Positions 35,653-44,165 of a stretch of 64,000 nucleotides of DNA are shown one piece after another. The notes below the pieces were generated by a model that worked only from the letters and a program-made list of their open reading frames with translations, was not told the origin of the DNA and searched no databases. The stretch lies in the NCBI RefSeq assembly GCF_009906855.1, contig NZ_CP047650.1, positions 310,001 through 374,000 on the forward strand. The letters are read 5' to 3'. Position numbers and translations under genes: made by a program. Within the stretch, counting starts at the first letter, position 1. The number at the start of each line of letters is the position of its first letter. This DNA is from Xylophilus rhododendri. Its GTDB lineage: Bacteria > Pseudomonadota > Gammaproteobacteria > Burkholderiales > Burkholderiaceae_C.

Positions 35653-36252
35653 TCAATTTGCAGCTTGCAACAAACTTTCCATGTTGATGATGGAGCTGGC
35701 GATCTGCTCCATCGACAGGCGCTTGGCCATGGCCTGGGCGCGTATCGCCTGGTAGGCCTCGCCCTCGCTGATGCCCTTGGAGGCCATCAGGATGGTCTTG
35801 GCCCGGCTCATGGCCTGGTCGCTGGTGATCTTGCGGCGCAGCTTGCGGTTCTCCTTGAGCAGGGTCTGTTGCTCGGTCCACATGCTGCGCGCCGCGACCA
35901 GGCTGGCCAGCAGGCCGAAGGGCTTGATCGGCTTCTGCACCACGGCGAAGGCGCTGCTCTCCAGCACCAGCTGCAGCGTCGTCGGATCCTCGTAGTTGAC
36001 GATGGCGATGACCGTCGGCCCCGGCTTGGGCAGGGACTTCAGCAACTGTTCGATGGCTTGGCGGCGCTCGCCCTCGGTGAGCAGGAAGAGCACATCGGCA
36101 TTCGAGGCGAGCGAAGCCGGCACCGGCCAGGCCACGCTCACCATGCAGCCGACCCGGCGCAGGTGGCTGACCAGGGCCTCGCCCTCCTCGTCCGGCGGAT
36201 GCACGACGACGACCTTCAGCTCCGGCAGCTCGCGCAATAGCGATATGGGCAT
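35653..36252 (-). CDS. amiR: AmiR-like ANTAR antiterminator
   Basis: 199 residues. The N-terminal part (about 1-120) is a receiver-like fold without a conventional phospho-acceptor pattern (VVVVHPPDEEGEALVSHL, then NYEDPTTLQLVLES). A helical linker is followed by the C-terminal ANTAR RNA-binding domain: AMSRAKTILMASKGISEGEA and YQAIRAQAMAKRLSMEQIAS. AmiR binds leader hairpins and prevents termination; AmiC holds it inactive until an amide binds. It lies 12 bases after amiC and immediately before the urtA leader terminator. Confidence 0.9.
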   Translation of the reverse strand: MPISLLRELPELKVVVVHPPDEEGEALVSHLRRVGCMVSVAWPVPASLASNADVLFLLTEGERRQAIEQLLKSLPKPGPTVIAIVNYEDPTTLQLVLESSAFAVVQKPIKPFGLLASLVAARSMWTEQQTLLKENRKLRRKITSDQAMSRAKTILMASKGISEGEAYQAIRAQAMAKRLSMEQIASSIINMESLLQAAN

Positions 36253-36264
36253 GCGTGGCTCTCC

Positions 36265-37410
36265 TCAGGCGGCCCGGCCCGCGAGCGGGTCGAAGCGGCT
36301 CTCGAACATGTAAGGGTCGGGCTTGACGCGGATGCCCGGGTCGTCGACCACCTGGAACTGCCCCCCGGCATCGACTCGCGCGACGCGCGGCCACAGGTAG
36401 GTGTGGTGGTTTTCCTTGTCGATGCGCACCCGGCCCTGCGGCGCGTCGAACTCGTGTTCGTGCAGGTGCGGCAGCATGGCGTCGAGCCGGTCGTCGCCGG
36501 CGCGCTCCAGGGTCTGGGCATAGAGCTTGACCTGGAAGTAGGCGGCTTCGGCATTGGCGGTGATCGGCAGGTCCGGGCCGAAGCGCTGGCGCCAGGCCTG
36601 CACGAAGCGCCGGTTAGCCGGCGTGTCGATGGTGGAAAAATACGGCGCGGCGGTGATGCTGCCTTCGGCCACTTCGGGCGGCATCTGCGCGATCTCGGCT
36701 TCCTGCGTGGACTGGCTGGCGATCGGATGGGTGCGCTGGTCGAAGCCGGCCTCGCGGTAGGCCTGGTAGAACTGGGCGATGCTGTCGCCCACCATGGTCG
36801 AATAGATCACGTCGGGCTGGGCCGCCTTGATGCGGCGGATCACCTTGGCCATGTCGCTCTCGCCGATCAACAGCGGCACGTAGAGCTCGTCGAGCAGCTG
36901 GCCGCCGGACTGGCGGAACAGGTCGCCGATGATGCGGTTGGACTCGTAGGGATAGACATAGTCGGAGCCCACCAGGAACAGGCGCTTGCCGAAGTTCTGC
37001 GTGAGGTAGCGCACCAGCTGGACGGAGTTCTGGTTGGGCGCGGCGCCGGTGTAGACGCAGTTGGGCGAGTACTCGAAGCCCTCGTAGAGCGTCGGGTAGA
37101 ACAGCAGCGCCCGGTGCGCCTCCACCACCGGCAGCACCGCCTTGCGGGTGCTGGACATGTGGCAGCCGAAGATGACCCGCACGCCCTCCACGTCGCACAG
37201 CTGCCGGGCCAGCTCGCCGTAGCGCTTGGGCCGCGAGGCCGGGTCGCAGAGGACCGGCTCGATCGGCGCGCCGAGCACGCCCCCGGCCGCGTTGATCTCC
37301 TCGATCGCGAGCAGGGTGGCCGCCTGTTGCGTTCGCTCCACCGCCGCGGTCACGCCTGTGTTGGAGAACAGGACGCCGACCCGCCAGGTTCGCGTTTGGG
37401 TTGTGCTCAC
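36265..37410 (-). CDS. amiC: AmiC-like amide sensor (negative regulator)
   Basis: 381 residues from a GTG at 37410 with GGAG ten bases upstream. It is a type I binding-protein fold without signal peptide, hence cytoplasmic: WRVGVLFSNTGVTAAVERT, FGCHMSSTRKAVLPVVE, YPTLYEGFEYSPN and FLVGSDYVYPYESNR. This matches AmiC, which binds small aliphatic amides and releases AmiR. It shares motif order with the neighbouring UrtA, so sensor and importer probably see the same ligand. Its own leader has a terminator and ANTAR-type hairpin. Confidence 0.9.
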   Translation of the reverse strand: MSTTQTRTWRVGVLFSNTGVTAAVERTQQAATLLAIEEINAAGGVLGAPIEPVLCDPASRPKRYGELARQLCDVEGVRVIFGCHMSSTRKAVLPVVEAHRALLFYPTLYEGFEYSPNCVYTGAAPNQNSVQLVRYLTQNFGKRLFLVGSDYVYPYESNRIIGDLFRQSGGQLLDELYVPLLIGESDMAKVIRRIKAAQPDVIYSTMVGDSIAQFYQAYREAGFDQRTHPIASQSTQEAEIAQMPPEVAEGSITAAPYFSTIDTPANRRFVQAWRQRFGPDLPITANAEAAYFQVKLYAQTLERAGDDRLDAMLPHLHEHEFDAPQGRVRIDKENHHTYLWPRVARVDAGGQFQVVDDPGIRVKPDPYMFESRFDPLAGRAA

Positions 37411-37424
37411 GCTTTTCAATCTCC

Positions 37425-37467
37425 AAAAAAAAAGCTCCCAACGACCGCGATACGGGTCGTTGGGAGC
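37425..37467 (-). terminator. Leader terminator upstream of amiC
   Basis: On the minus strand a perfect 13-bp stem GCTCCCAACGACC / GGTCGTTGGGAGC with an 8-base loop is followed by nine T residues, then directly by the GGAG ribosome site of amiC. It ends only 14 bases before the start codon and cannot serve an upstream gene, since the next gene upstream is on the other strand. It must act on amiC-amiR transcription. Confidence 0.85.
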
Positions 37468-37478
37468 CTCACTGCTCC
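37463..37478 (-). promoter_or_regulatory. ANTAR-type hexaloop hairpin, amiC leader
   Basis: The RNA GGAGC-AGTGAG-GCTCC is a 5-bp hairpin with a hexaloop having A at position 1 and G at position 4. Its 3' arm GCTCC is the first five bases of the terminator stem, so the two structures exclude each other, as in known ANTAR antitermination leaders. A second hairpin further upstream (about 37491-37511, loop of 5) does not match the loop consensus. Confidence 0.65.
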
Positions 37479-37680
37479 GAAGTTCATGGGGGCGATGCCG
37501 TGGAGGCGATCGCAATCGCGCCACTTTAACAGCGTCCCGGGATAACCCGAAGCTTGCCGGACCGCCGCTGCCACGCCCGGGGCATTTGCGACACCGGCCT
37601 ACAGGGCAGGTCATGCACCGGTGCCACAGTGCCTGCGGTGCCGTCGGCGCCCCGTATCCCCCGTCCCAAGGAGCACAAGA

Positions 37681-39003
37681 ATGTCCATGCGTTTGACCGG
37701 CCTGGCCGCCGCCAGCCTCGCCTGCCTGCTGGCCGCCTGCGGCGAGCACGCCCTGCTGCCCGAATCCGCCGGCATCGGCCCGAGCCCGACGCTTCCCGCG
37801 CCCACCAAGCCCCTCATCCCCACCCTGCACATCGCCCCGGCCAAGGGCTGGCGCGACGGCGCCATGCCGCAGCCGGTGGCCGGCACGGTGCTCACCAAAT
37901 TCGCAGAAGGCCTGGAACACCCCCGCTGGGTCTACGTGCTGCCCAACGGCGACGTGCTGGTCGCCGAGAGCGACGCGCCGGCCAAGGACGAGAAGGAAAA
38001 GCACAACGGCCCCAAAGCCTGGGTGCAGGGCCTGGTGATGAAACGCGCTGGCTCGCATGTGCCCAGCGCCGACCGCATCACCCTGCTGCGCGACGCCGAT
38101 GGCGACGGCGTGGCCGAAACCCGCAATACCTACGTCGCCAACCTCAAGTCACCCTACGGCATGGTGCTGGTCGGCAACGAGCTCTTCATTGCCAACGCCG
38201 ATGCGCTGGTCAAGCTGCCCTACCAGGCAGGCGCCACCAGCCTGCCCGGCACGCCCACCAAGGTCATCGACCTGCCGGGCGGCATCAACCACCACTGGAC
38301 CAAGAACGTGATCGCCAGCGAGGACGGCAGCAAGCTCTATGTCTCGGTCGGCTCCAACAGCAATGTCGGCGAGAACGGCCTGGACAAGGAAGAAGGCCGC
38401 GCCGCCATCTGGGAGGTGGACCGCGCCAGCGGCCAGCACCGCATCTTCGCCAGCGGCCTGCGCAACCCCAACGGCATGGGCTGGGAGCCCACCACCAAGG
38501 CGCTCTGGACCGTGGTCAACGAACGCGACGAACTCGGCAGCGACCTGGTGCCCGACTACCTCACCTCGGTGAAGGACGGCGGCTTCTACGGCTGGCCCTT
38601 CAGCTACTGGGGCCAGAACGTGGACGAGCGGCCGCAGCCGCCCAACCCCGCCCTGGTGGCCAAGGCCATCAAGCCCGACTACGGCCTGGGCAACCATGTG
38701 GCGCCGCTGGGCATGGCCTTCGCCACCGGCAACCAGCTGCCGCCGCAGTTCGCCAGCGGTGTCTTCGTGGGCGAGCACGGCTCCTGGAACCGCAAGCCGC
38801 GCGCCGGCTACAAGGTGGTGTTCATCCCCTTCGTCGATGGCATGCCCAAAGGCCAGCCGATCGATGTGCTGACCGGTTTCGTCGACAGCGAAGGCAATGC
38901 CAGCGGCCGGCCGGTGGGCGTGGCCATCGACCGCAAAGGCGGCCTGCTGGTGGCCGACGACGTGGGCAATACCGTCTGGCGGGTGAGTGGGATGGTTCGC
39001 TGA
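37681..39003 (+). CDS. Sorbosone-dehydrogenase-like beta-propeller lipoprotein
   Basis: 440 residues; AAGGAG is placed 7 bases before the ATG. The lipobox LACLLAAC-G predicts a lipoprotein. The mature part resembles the PQQ-dependent soluble aldose/L-sorbosone dehydrogenase propeller: GLEHPRWVYVLPNGDVLVAES, shown in part, LPGGINHHWTKNVIAS, FASGLRNPNGMGWEP, and EHGSWNRKPRAGYKVVF. The WTKN and HGSWNR segments are typical of this family. Cofactor binding and substrate are not proven by sequence. It is divergent from amiC. Confidence 0.85.
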   Translation: MSMRLTGLAAASLACLLAACGEHALLPESAGIGPSPTLPAPTKPLIPTLHIAPAKGWRDGAMPQPVAGTVLTKFAEGLEHPRWVYVLPNGDVLVAESDAPAKDEKEKHNGPKAWVQGLVMKRAGSHVPSADRITLLRDADGDGVAETRNTYVANLKSPYGMVLVGNELFIANADALVKLPYQAGATSLPGTPTKVIDLPGGINHHWTKNVIASEDGSKLYVSVGSNSNVGENGLDKEEGRAAIWEVDRASGQHRIFASGLRNPNGMGWEPTTKALWTVVNERDELGSDLVPDYLTSVKDGGFYGWPFSYWGQNVDERPQPPNPALVAKAIKPDYGLGNHVAPLGMAFATGNQLPPQFASGVFVGEHGSWNRKPRAGYKVVFIPFVDGMPKGQPIDVLTGFVDSEGNASGRPVGVAIDRKGGLLVADDVGNTVWRVSGMVR

Positions 39004-39155
39004 ACGGTTGGACTTCGCCTGCCAGGGTGCTGTTTCGCACCACGGTGGCGGTGCCTGGGGCGGCCGCCGAAGAATCCTCGGCCTGCCAACCAGGAGCAGC
39101 CGTGGATCTGCCCGTACCGAATGCCCGGCGCCCCGGCGGCGCATGCCCACCGACC

Positions 39156-40001
39156 ATGGACGCAACGCGGCCTCGCCCGGCCGCGCCGCGAAGCCGCTCC
39201 GGCGTCCATCCCGCCGGCTGCCTGCTCGAAGGCCTGCCACTGCGGCAGCAACTCAGCGCCGAGCCGGGCAGCTGGTGCGATTACTTCATGATCCGGCTGT
39301 TCGGCTTCAGCACGGATGCCGAGACGCTCAACGATGCCACCCGGATCTTCGGCGAACTTCACCACATCATGCGCACGCTGCCCCGGCATTGCGCGCATCG
39401 GTCGCTGCAGCTGGAACTCGATGCCATGCGCGGATCGGCCGATGAGCTGTTCGGGACGCGCTACACGCTGCCGAAGCCGGGCCGCTCGCGCGACGTCTGG
39501 GTCGTCGCCATGGCCCGCTTGCTCAATGAGCTGCGCAGCCTGCAGGGGCGCCTCGACAGGCTGGACGAAGCCATAGGCACACGCCGGCGCGCGGCGCGCA
39601 TGAATGCCGCTCCGGCGCTGCCCGCCGCGAGCTGCCAACAAACCGTGCGCTCAGCATCGGCAGAAGACTCCGCGACCGCGGCCGGGCCGATTGGAATCGA
39701 GCCCGCAGTCCTGTCCGCCCAGCAGGACCAGCGCCTGCAGCTCGCGCTGCGGCTCGCCCGGCGTTCGGCCGACGAGGCCGGCCGCATACCCGACCGGCAG
39801 GCCCGGCAACTGGCGTCGGCCATCGAAACCCTGTTCGAGGACGAATCCCCTGCCCCGCCCGCCGAGCGGGCGCGCGACCTGAACCGCAGCGGCACCGTGG
39901 TGTCGGCCGTCGAGCAGGGGCTGGCATCGGCACGCCTCGATGAAGCGCAGCGCGGCGCGGTACGCGCCCGGCTGGCGGCTTGGGTCAAGAAGACCGCGTG
40001 A
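39156..40001 (+). CDS. Hypothetical protein, 281 residues
   Basis: I do not recognise a family. The frame is open well upstream, and the ATG at 39156 is the best start I see, though no strong ribosome site precedes it. The protein is helical and Arg/Ala/Leu-rich, with no signal peptide or membrane span. It has a central segment from FMIRLFGFSTDAETLNDATR to RDVWVVAMARLLNELRSL, a low-complexity linker, and a C-terminal helical part (QRLQLALRLARRSADEAGRI). Strand asymmetry and codon pattern fit coding. The preceding 152 bases hold nothing I can name. Confidence 0.5.
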   Translation: MDATRPRPAAPRSRSGVHPAGCLLEGLPLRQQLSAEPGSWCDYFMIRLFGFSTDAETLNDATRIFGELHHIMRTLPRHCAHRSLQLELDAMRGSADELFGTRYTLPKPGRSRDVWVVAMARLLNELRSLQGRLDRLDEAIGTRRRAARMNAAPALPAASCQQTVRSASAEDSATAAGPIGIEPAVLSAQQDQRLQLALRLARRSADEAGRIPDRQARQLASAIETLFEDESPAPPAERARDLNRSGTVVSAVEQGLASARLDEAQRGAVRARLAAWVKKTA

Positions 40002-40085
40002 CGATTCTTTCCCCTGAGACCGCAGAGTCGGAATGGAGCATGCTGTTCATCTATTTTCGATGGCAACCAGACCGGGATTTTTCAG

Positions 40086-40847
40086 ATGAATGTCAATCCG
40101 ACCCTTGATAGCGGACTTCGTGTGGCGCTGGTGACGGGCTCCACCTCCGGCATCGGCGCAGCCATCGCCCGCAGGCTGAGCCACGCCGGCTATGCGGTGA
40201 TCCTTCATTCGCGCAGCTCCGAGGCGGCAGGTCGGGCAATGGCGGCAGGAATGAAGCAGGCTGTCTACATCCAGGCCGATCTCGCGCTGGAGGCCGACAG
40301 GGTCCGGCTTGTCAGCGAGGCCATCGCTTCCTGGGGCCAGCTGGACGTGCTGGTCAACAACGCGGGCATCAGCAGAGTCATTCCGCATGGCGACCTTGCT
40401 TCGGCGACTTCCGCGGTCTGGCGGGAGCTCCATGAGGTCAATGTCCTGGCGCCCTTCCATCTCGTCGCATTGGCCGAGTCGGCCTTGCGCGAAGCCGCAA
40501 GGTCCCGCCGGGCGGGCAGCGTGGTCAACATCAGCTCGCATGCAGGCGTTCGTCCCAAGGGTGCATCCATTCCCTACGCGGCCAGCAAGGCTGCACTCAA
40601 TCACGTGACGCGCCTGCTCGCGCTATCACTGGGGCCCGACATTCGCGTGAATGCCGTCGCGCCGGGCCTGGTCGATACGCCCTTGACTGCCGAATGGCAT
40701 GGCGCACAGGCCTTGTGGCGCGAGCAGTCTCCGATGCGCCGCGCCGCAAGTCCGGACGACATCGCAGATGCAGTTGCCATGCTGGTTGCCTCGGATTACC
40801 TGACGGGCGAAGTGCTGCTGTCGGACGGCGGCTTGAATCTGACCTAG
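40086..40847 (+). CDS. Short-chain dehydrogenase/reductase
   Basis: 253 residues of the classical SDR family. The cofactor loop is TGSTSGIG at residues 17-24, followed by NNAG, the catalytic Ser in SVVNISSHAG and YAASKAALNHV with the Tyr-Lys pair. HSRSS after strand 2 points to NADP preference (Arg/Ser). The C-terminus ends LLSDGGLNLT as usual. An AT-richer 84-base leader precedes it, and its codon use is less GC-biased than its neighbours, which hints at later acquisition. The substrate is unknown. Confidence 0.88.
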   Translation: MNVNPTLDSGLRVALVTGSTSGIGAAIARRLSHAGYAVILHSRSSEAAGRAMAAGMKQAVYIQADLALEADRVRLVSEAIASWGQLDVLVNNAGISRVIPHGDLASATSAVWRELHEVNVLAPFHLVALAESALREAARSRRAGSVVNISSHAGVRPKGASIPYAASKAALNHVTRLLALSLGPDIRVNAVAPGLVDTPLTAEWHGAQALWREQSPMRRAASPDDIADAVAMLVASDYLTGEVLLSDGGLNLT

Positions 40848-40886
40848 CGTGCTGCTCCGGGTGCCACGACTTCATCGGCGCCCATG

Positions 40887-40916
40887 AAAAAAGGCAGCGC
40901 CACGCGCTGCCTTTTT
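40887..40916. terminator. Bidirectional terminator between SDR gene and typA
   Basis: A perfect 8-bp stem GGCAGCGC / GCGCTGCC with a 3-base loop is flanked by six A residues on one side and five T residues on the other. It can stop the SDR transcript from the left and the long rimP-typA transcript from the right. Confidence 0.85.
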
Positions 40917-40948
40917 GTCTCGTTTCGCCCCGCAGAGCGAAGCCTGGC

Positions 40949-42772
40949 TTAGCCGCGGCCCGCGCGCTTGCGGTCGCTTTCCTTCAGGTGGCGCTTGCGC
41001 AGGCGCACCGACTTGGGCGTGATCTCGACCAGCTCGTCGTCCTCGATGAACTCCACGCCGTATTCCAGCGTCAGGTCGATCGGGGGCGTGATCTTGATCG
41101 CGTCTTCCTTGCCGCTGACACGGAAGTTGGTCAGCTGCTTGGTGCGGGTGGCGTTGACCACCAGGTCGTTGTCGCGGCTGTGGATGCCGACGATCATGCC
41201 TTCGTACACCGGGTCGTTGGCCTTGACGAACATGCGGCCGCGGTCGTCGAGCTTGCCCAGGGCGTAGGTGAAGATTTCACCGTCGTCCATCGAGATCAGC
41301 ACGCCGTTCTTGCGGCCGCCGATGTCGCCCTTGTGCGGCTCGTAGCTGTCGAAGATGTTGCTGATCAGGCCGGAGCCGCGGGTCAGGTTCAGGAACTCGT
41401 TGGTGAAACCGATCAGGCCACGGGCCGGGATGCGGTATTCCAGGCGCACGCGGCCACGGCCGTCGGACTCCATGTTGACCAGCTCGCCCTTGCGCTCGCC
41501 CAGGGCCTGCATCACGCCGCCTTGATGGATTTCCTCGATGTCGGCCGTCACCAGCTCGATAGGCTCGTTGCGCTCGCCGTTGATGTCGCGGAACACCACG
41601 CGCGGCTTCGAAACAGCCATCTCGTAGCCTTCGCGGCGCATGTTTTCCAGCAGGATGGTCAGGTGCAGTTCGCCGCGGCCCATGACTTCGAAGATGCCTT
41701 CTTCGTCGGTCTCGTTCACGCGCAGGGCCACGTTGTGCTGCAGTTCCTTCTGCAGGCGGTCCCAGATCTGGCGGCTGGTGACGAACTTGCCTTCGCGGCC
41801 GGCCAGCGGGCTGGTGTTGACGCAGAAGTTCATGGTCAGGGTCGGCTCGTCGACCTTGAGCATGGGCAGCGGTGCCGGCTTGACCGGGTCGGTCACGGTG
41901 ACGCCGATGTTCAGGTCGGCGATGCCGTTGATCAGCACGATCTCGCCGGGGCCGGCTTCGGTCGACTGCACGCGCTCCAGGCCCTGGAAGGTCAGCACCT
42001 GGTTGACCTTGCCCTTGATGGCCTTGCCGTCCGGGCCTTCCATCACGACGACTTCCTGCATCGGACGCAGGGTGCCCTGGCTGATGCGGCCGACGCCGAT
42101 GCGGCCGACGAAGGTGGAGAAGTCCAGCGCGGAGATCTGCAGCTGCAGCGGCGCCGCCGGGTCGCCCTTTTGCGAGGGGACGTGCTTCAGGATGGTGTTG
42201 AACAGGGCCGACATGTCGGGGCCCCACTGCTCGCCGGGCTTGCCTTCGTCGAGCGAGGACCAGCCGTTGATGCCGGAGGCGTAGACCACCGGGAAGTCGA
42301 GCTGTTCGTCGGTCGCGCCGAGCTTGTCGAACAGGTCGAAGGCGGCGTTGACGACCTTGTCCGGGTTGGCGCCGGGCTTGTCGACCTTGTTCACCACCAG
42401 GATGGGGCGCAGGCCCAGGGCCAGGGCCTTCTTGGTCACGAAACGCGTCTGGGGCATGGGGCCCTCCTGCGCGTCGATCAGCAGCACCACGCCGTCGACC
42501 ATGGACAGCGCGCGCTCGACCTCACCGCCGAAGTCCGCGTGGCCCGGGGTGTCGACGATGTTGATGTGGGTGCCTTCCCAGCTGACGGCGCAGTTCTTGG
42601 CCAGGATCGTGATGCCACGTTCCTTTTCGATGGCGTTGTTGTCCATCACCGTGTCCACGACTTTCTCGTGTTCGGCGAAGGTGCCCGACTGGCGCAGCAG
42701 TTGGTCGACCATGGTGGTTTTGCCGTGGTCGACGTGGGCGATGATGGCGATGTTGCGGATTTGCTTGCTCAT
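40949..42772 (-). CDS. typA: Ribosome-associated GTPase TypA/BipA
   Basis: 607 residues. It is a translational GTPase important for 50S assembly at low temperature and stress. The G domain shows HVDHGKTTMVDQLL (G1), RGITI (G2), DTPGHADF (G3), NKVDKPGA (G4); EF-Tu-like and EF-G-like domains follow, with the BipA-specific C-terminus (TPKSVRLRKRHLKESDRKR). The start overlaps the truB stop by ATGA, so it is the last gene of the rimP operon. Confidence 0.97.
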   Translation of the reverse strand: MSKQIRNIAIIAHVDHGKTTMVDQLLRQSGTFAEHEKVVDTVMDNNAIEKERGITILAKNCAVSWEGTHINIVDTPGHADFGGEVERALSMVDGVVLLIDAQEGPMPQTRFVTKKALALGLRPILVVNKVDKPGANPDKVVNAAFDLFDKLGATDEQLDFPVVYASGINGWSSLDEGKPGEQWGPDMSALFNTILKHVPSQKGDPAAPLQLQISALDFSTFVGRIGVGRISQGTLRPMQEVVVMEGPDGKAIKGKVNQVLTFQGLERVQSTEAGPGEIVLINGIADLNIGVTVTDPVKPAPLPMLKVDEPTLTMNFCVNTSPLAGREGKFVTSRQIWDRLQKELQHNVALRVNETDEEGIFEVMGRGELHLTILLENMRREGYEMAVSKPRVVFRDINGERNEPIELVTADIEEIHQGGVMQALGERKGELVNMESDGRGRVRLEYRIPARGLIGFTNEFLNLTRGSGLISNIFDSYEPHKGDIGGRKNGVLISMDDGEIFTYALGKLDDRGRMFVKANDPVYEGMIVGIHSRDNDLVVNATRTKQLTNFRVSGKEDAIKITPPIDLTLEYGVEFIEDDELVEITPKSVRLRKRHLKESDRKRAGRG

Positions 42773-43767
42773 AGGGTTTCCTCGATACCCGGGGCCTGCG
42801 GGGCGCCTTCGGGCGTGCTCTCTTTCTGCAAAATTTGCTGGATCTCGATGGGGCTCAGCAGGCGCGTGGGGATCAGCTCGCCGGCCTGGGTACGGGCAGC
42901 GCCCAGCAGTGCCTGGGGTTCGCTGCCGAACACGGCGACACGCTCCGAATCGGGCCAGGCGCCGCGGCGCCGCAATCCCGAGAGAAAACGTGCCGCATCT
43001 TCCGTGCCCAATATGACGCGCTCATGGTCGGCCAGCAGCGATTCGGCCGGCAGCAGGCGTTCGAGACGCGCCTCCGGCTCCATCGCCTCCAGCTCGGCCA
43101 GGCTCATGGCCTGCGCCACGCCGTAGTGGCCGGTGGCCGTGCGGCGCAGCATGACGAGGTGACCGCCGCAGCCCAGGGCTTCGCCGATGTCCTCGCCCAG
43201 GGTGCGGATGTAGGTGCCCTTGCTGCAGGCCACCTGCATGTGGATGGCCGGCTGGCCGTCCTCGGTCTGGCTGAAGGCCAGTTCGAGGGCGTGGATGGTC
43301 ACCGCCCTCGCCTCGCGCTCGACTTCGATGCCGGCGCGTGCGTATTCGTAGAGTGCCTTGCCGTCGCGCTTGAGGGCGCTGTGCATGGGCGGAACCTGCC
43401 GGATGGGGCCGGTGAAGCGCTCGGCCACCGCGGCCAGTTGCCCGGCGGTGATGACCGGCACCTCGCGCGTCTGCAGCACCTCGCCTTCGGCATCGGCCGT
43501 GGCGGTGGTCACGCCGAGCTTCAACAAGGCCTCGTAGCGCTTGGGCGCATCGAGCTGGAGCTGGCTGAACTTGGTGGCCGCGCCGAAACACAGGGGCAGG
43601 ACGCCGCTGGCGAGCGGATCGAGCGTGCCGGTATGGCCCGCTTTTTCCGCACGCAAAAGCCACTTGGCCTTCTGCAACGCGTCGTTGCTGGAAAAGCCCA
43701 GTGGTTTGTCGAGCAAAAGCACCCCGTGCACAGGGCGCCGTTGCACCCTGGTGCGCGGCGCGTTCAT
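42769..43767 (-). CDS. truB: tRNA pseudouridine-55 synthase
   Basis: 332 residues. It makes pseudouridine 55 in the T-loop of tRNAs. The family start GVLLLDKPLGFSSNDALQK and the catalytic Asp in KAGHTGTLDPLASGVLPL are clear, as are RFTGPIRQVPPMHSALK and CSKGTYIRTL. The C-terminal PUA-like part is present. It is 2 bases after rbfA and overlaps typA. Confidence 0.96.
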   Translation of the reverse strand: MNAPRTRVQRRPVHGVLLLDKPLGFSSNDALQKAKWLLRAEKAGHTGTLDPLASGVLPLCFGAATKFSQLQLDAPKRYEALLKLGVTTATADAEGEVLQTREVPVITAGQLAAVAERFTGPIRQVPPMHSALKRDGKALYEYARAGIEVEREARAVTIHALELAFSQTEDGQPAIHMQVACSKGTYIRTLGEDIGEALGCGGHLVMLRRTATGHYGVAQAMSLAELEAMEPEARLERLLPAESLLADHERVILGTEDAARFLSGLRRRGAWPDSERVAVFGSEPQALLGAARTQAGELIPTRLLSPIEIQQILQKESTPEGAPQAPGIEETL

Positions 43768-43769
43768 GC

Positions 43770-44141
43770 TCAGTCGTCCTTGGAGCGCGAGGCGACGGCC
43801 TGCGCGATCAGGGCATTCATGTCCGAGGCCCGCTCGGGCGTGCGGTCGAACTGGAAATGCAGCGTGGGCACGGTGTGGATGTGCAGGCGCTTGAACAGGC
43901 CGGCGCGCAGGAAACCCGCCGCCTGGTTCAGGCCTTCGAGCGCATCGTCCTTGTCGCCGGTCAGCACGCTGAAGAACACCTTGGCGTGCGCATAGTCGGG
44001 CGTGACCTCGACCGCCTGGATCGTGACCATGCCCACCCGCGGGTCCTTCAACTCGCGGGCGATCAGTTCCGCCAGATCGCGCTGGATCTGGTCGGCCACC
44101 CGGAAGCCGCGGTTGGGGACGGACGATTTCTTTTTCGGCAT
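43770..44141 (-). CDS. rbfA: Ribosome-binding factor A
   Basis: 123 residues, a KH-fold maturation factor of the 30S subunit. Motifs include [29 protein letters not shown], the Ala-kinked [10 protein letters not shown], and [20 protein letters not shown] near the end. Length is normal. It lies between infB and truB, the standard order. Confidence 0.95.
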   Translation of the reverse strand: MPKKKSSVPNRGFRVADQIQRDLAELIARELKDPRVGMVTIQAVEVTPDYAHAKVFFSVLTGDKDDALEGLNQAAGFLRAGLFKRLHIHTVPTLHFQFDRTPERASDMNALIAQAVASRSKDD

Positions 44142-44165
44142 CTCGTGGATCGCTGATCGGGCGCC

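Noticed and set aside
37540..37620. Possible sigma-54 promoter (TGGCA/GGC pattern) upstream of the amiC leader
   Set aside because: The GG and GC doublets are not at the required 10-base spacing.
40694..43126. Long plus-strand open frame opposite typA and truB
   Set aside because: No recognisable domain; both genes on the minus strand are textbook members of a conserved operon.
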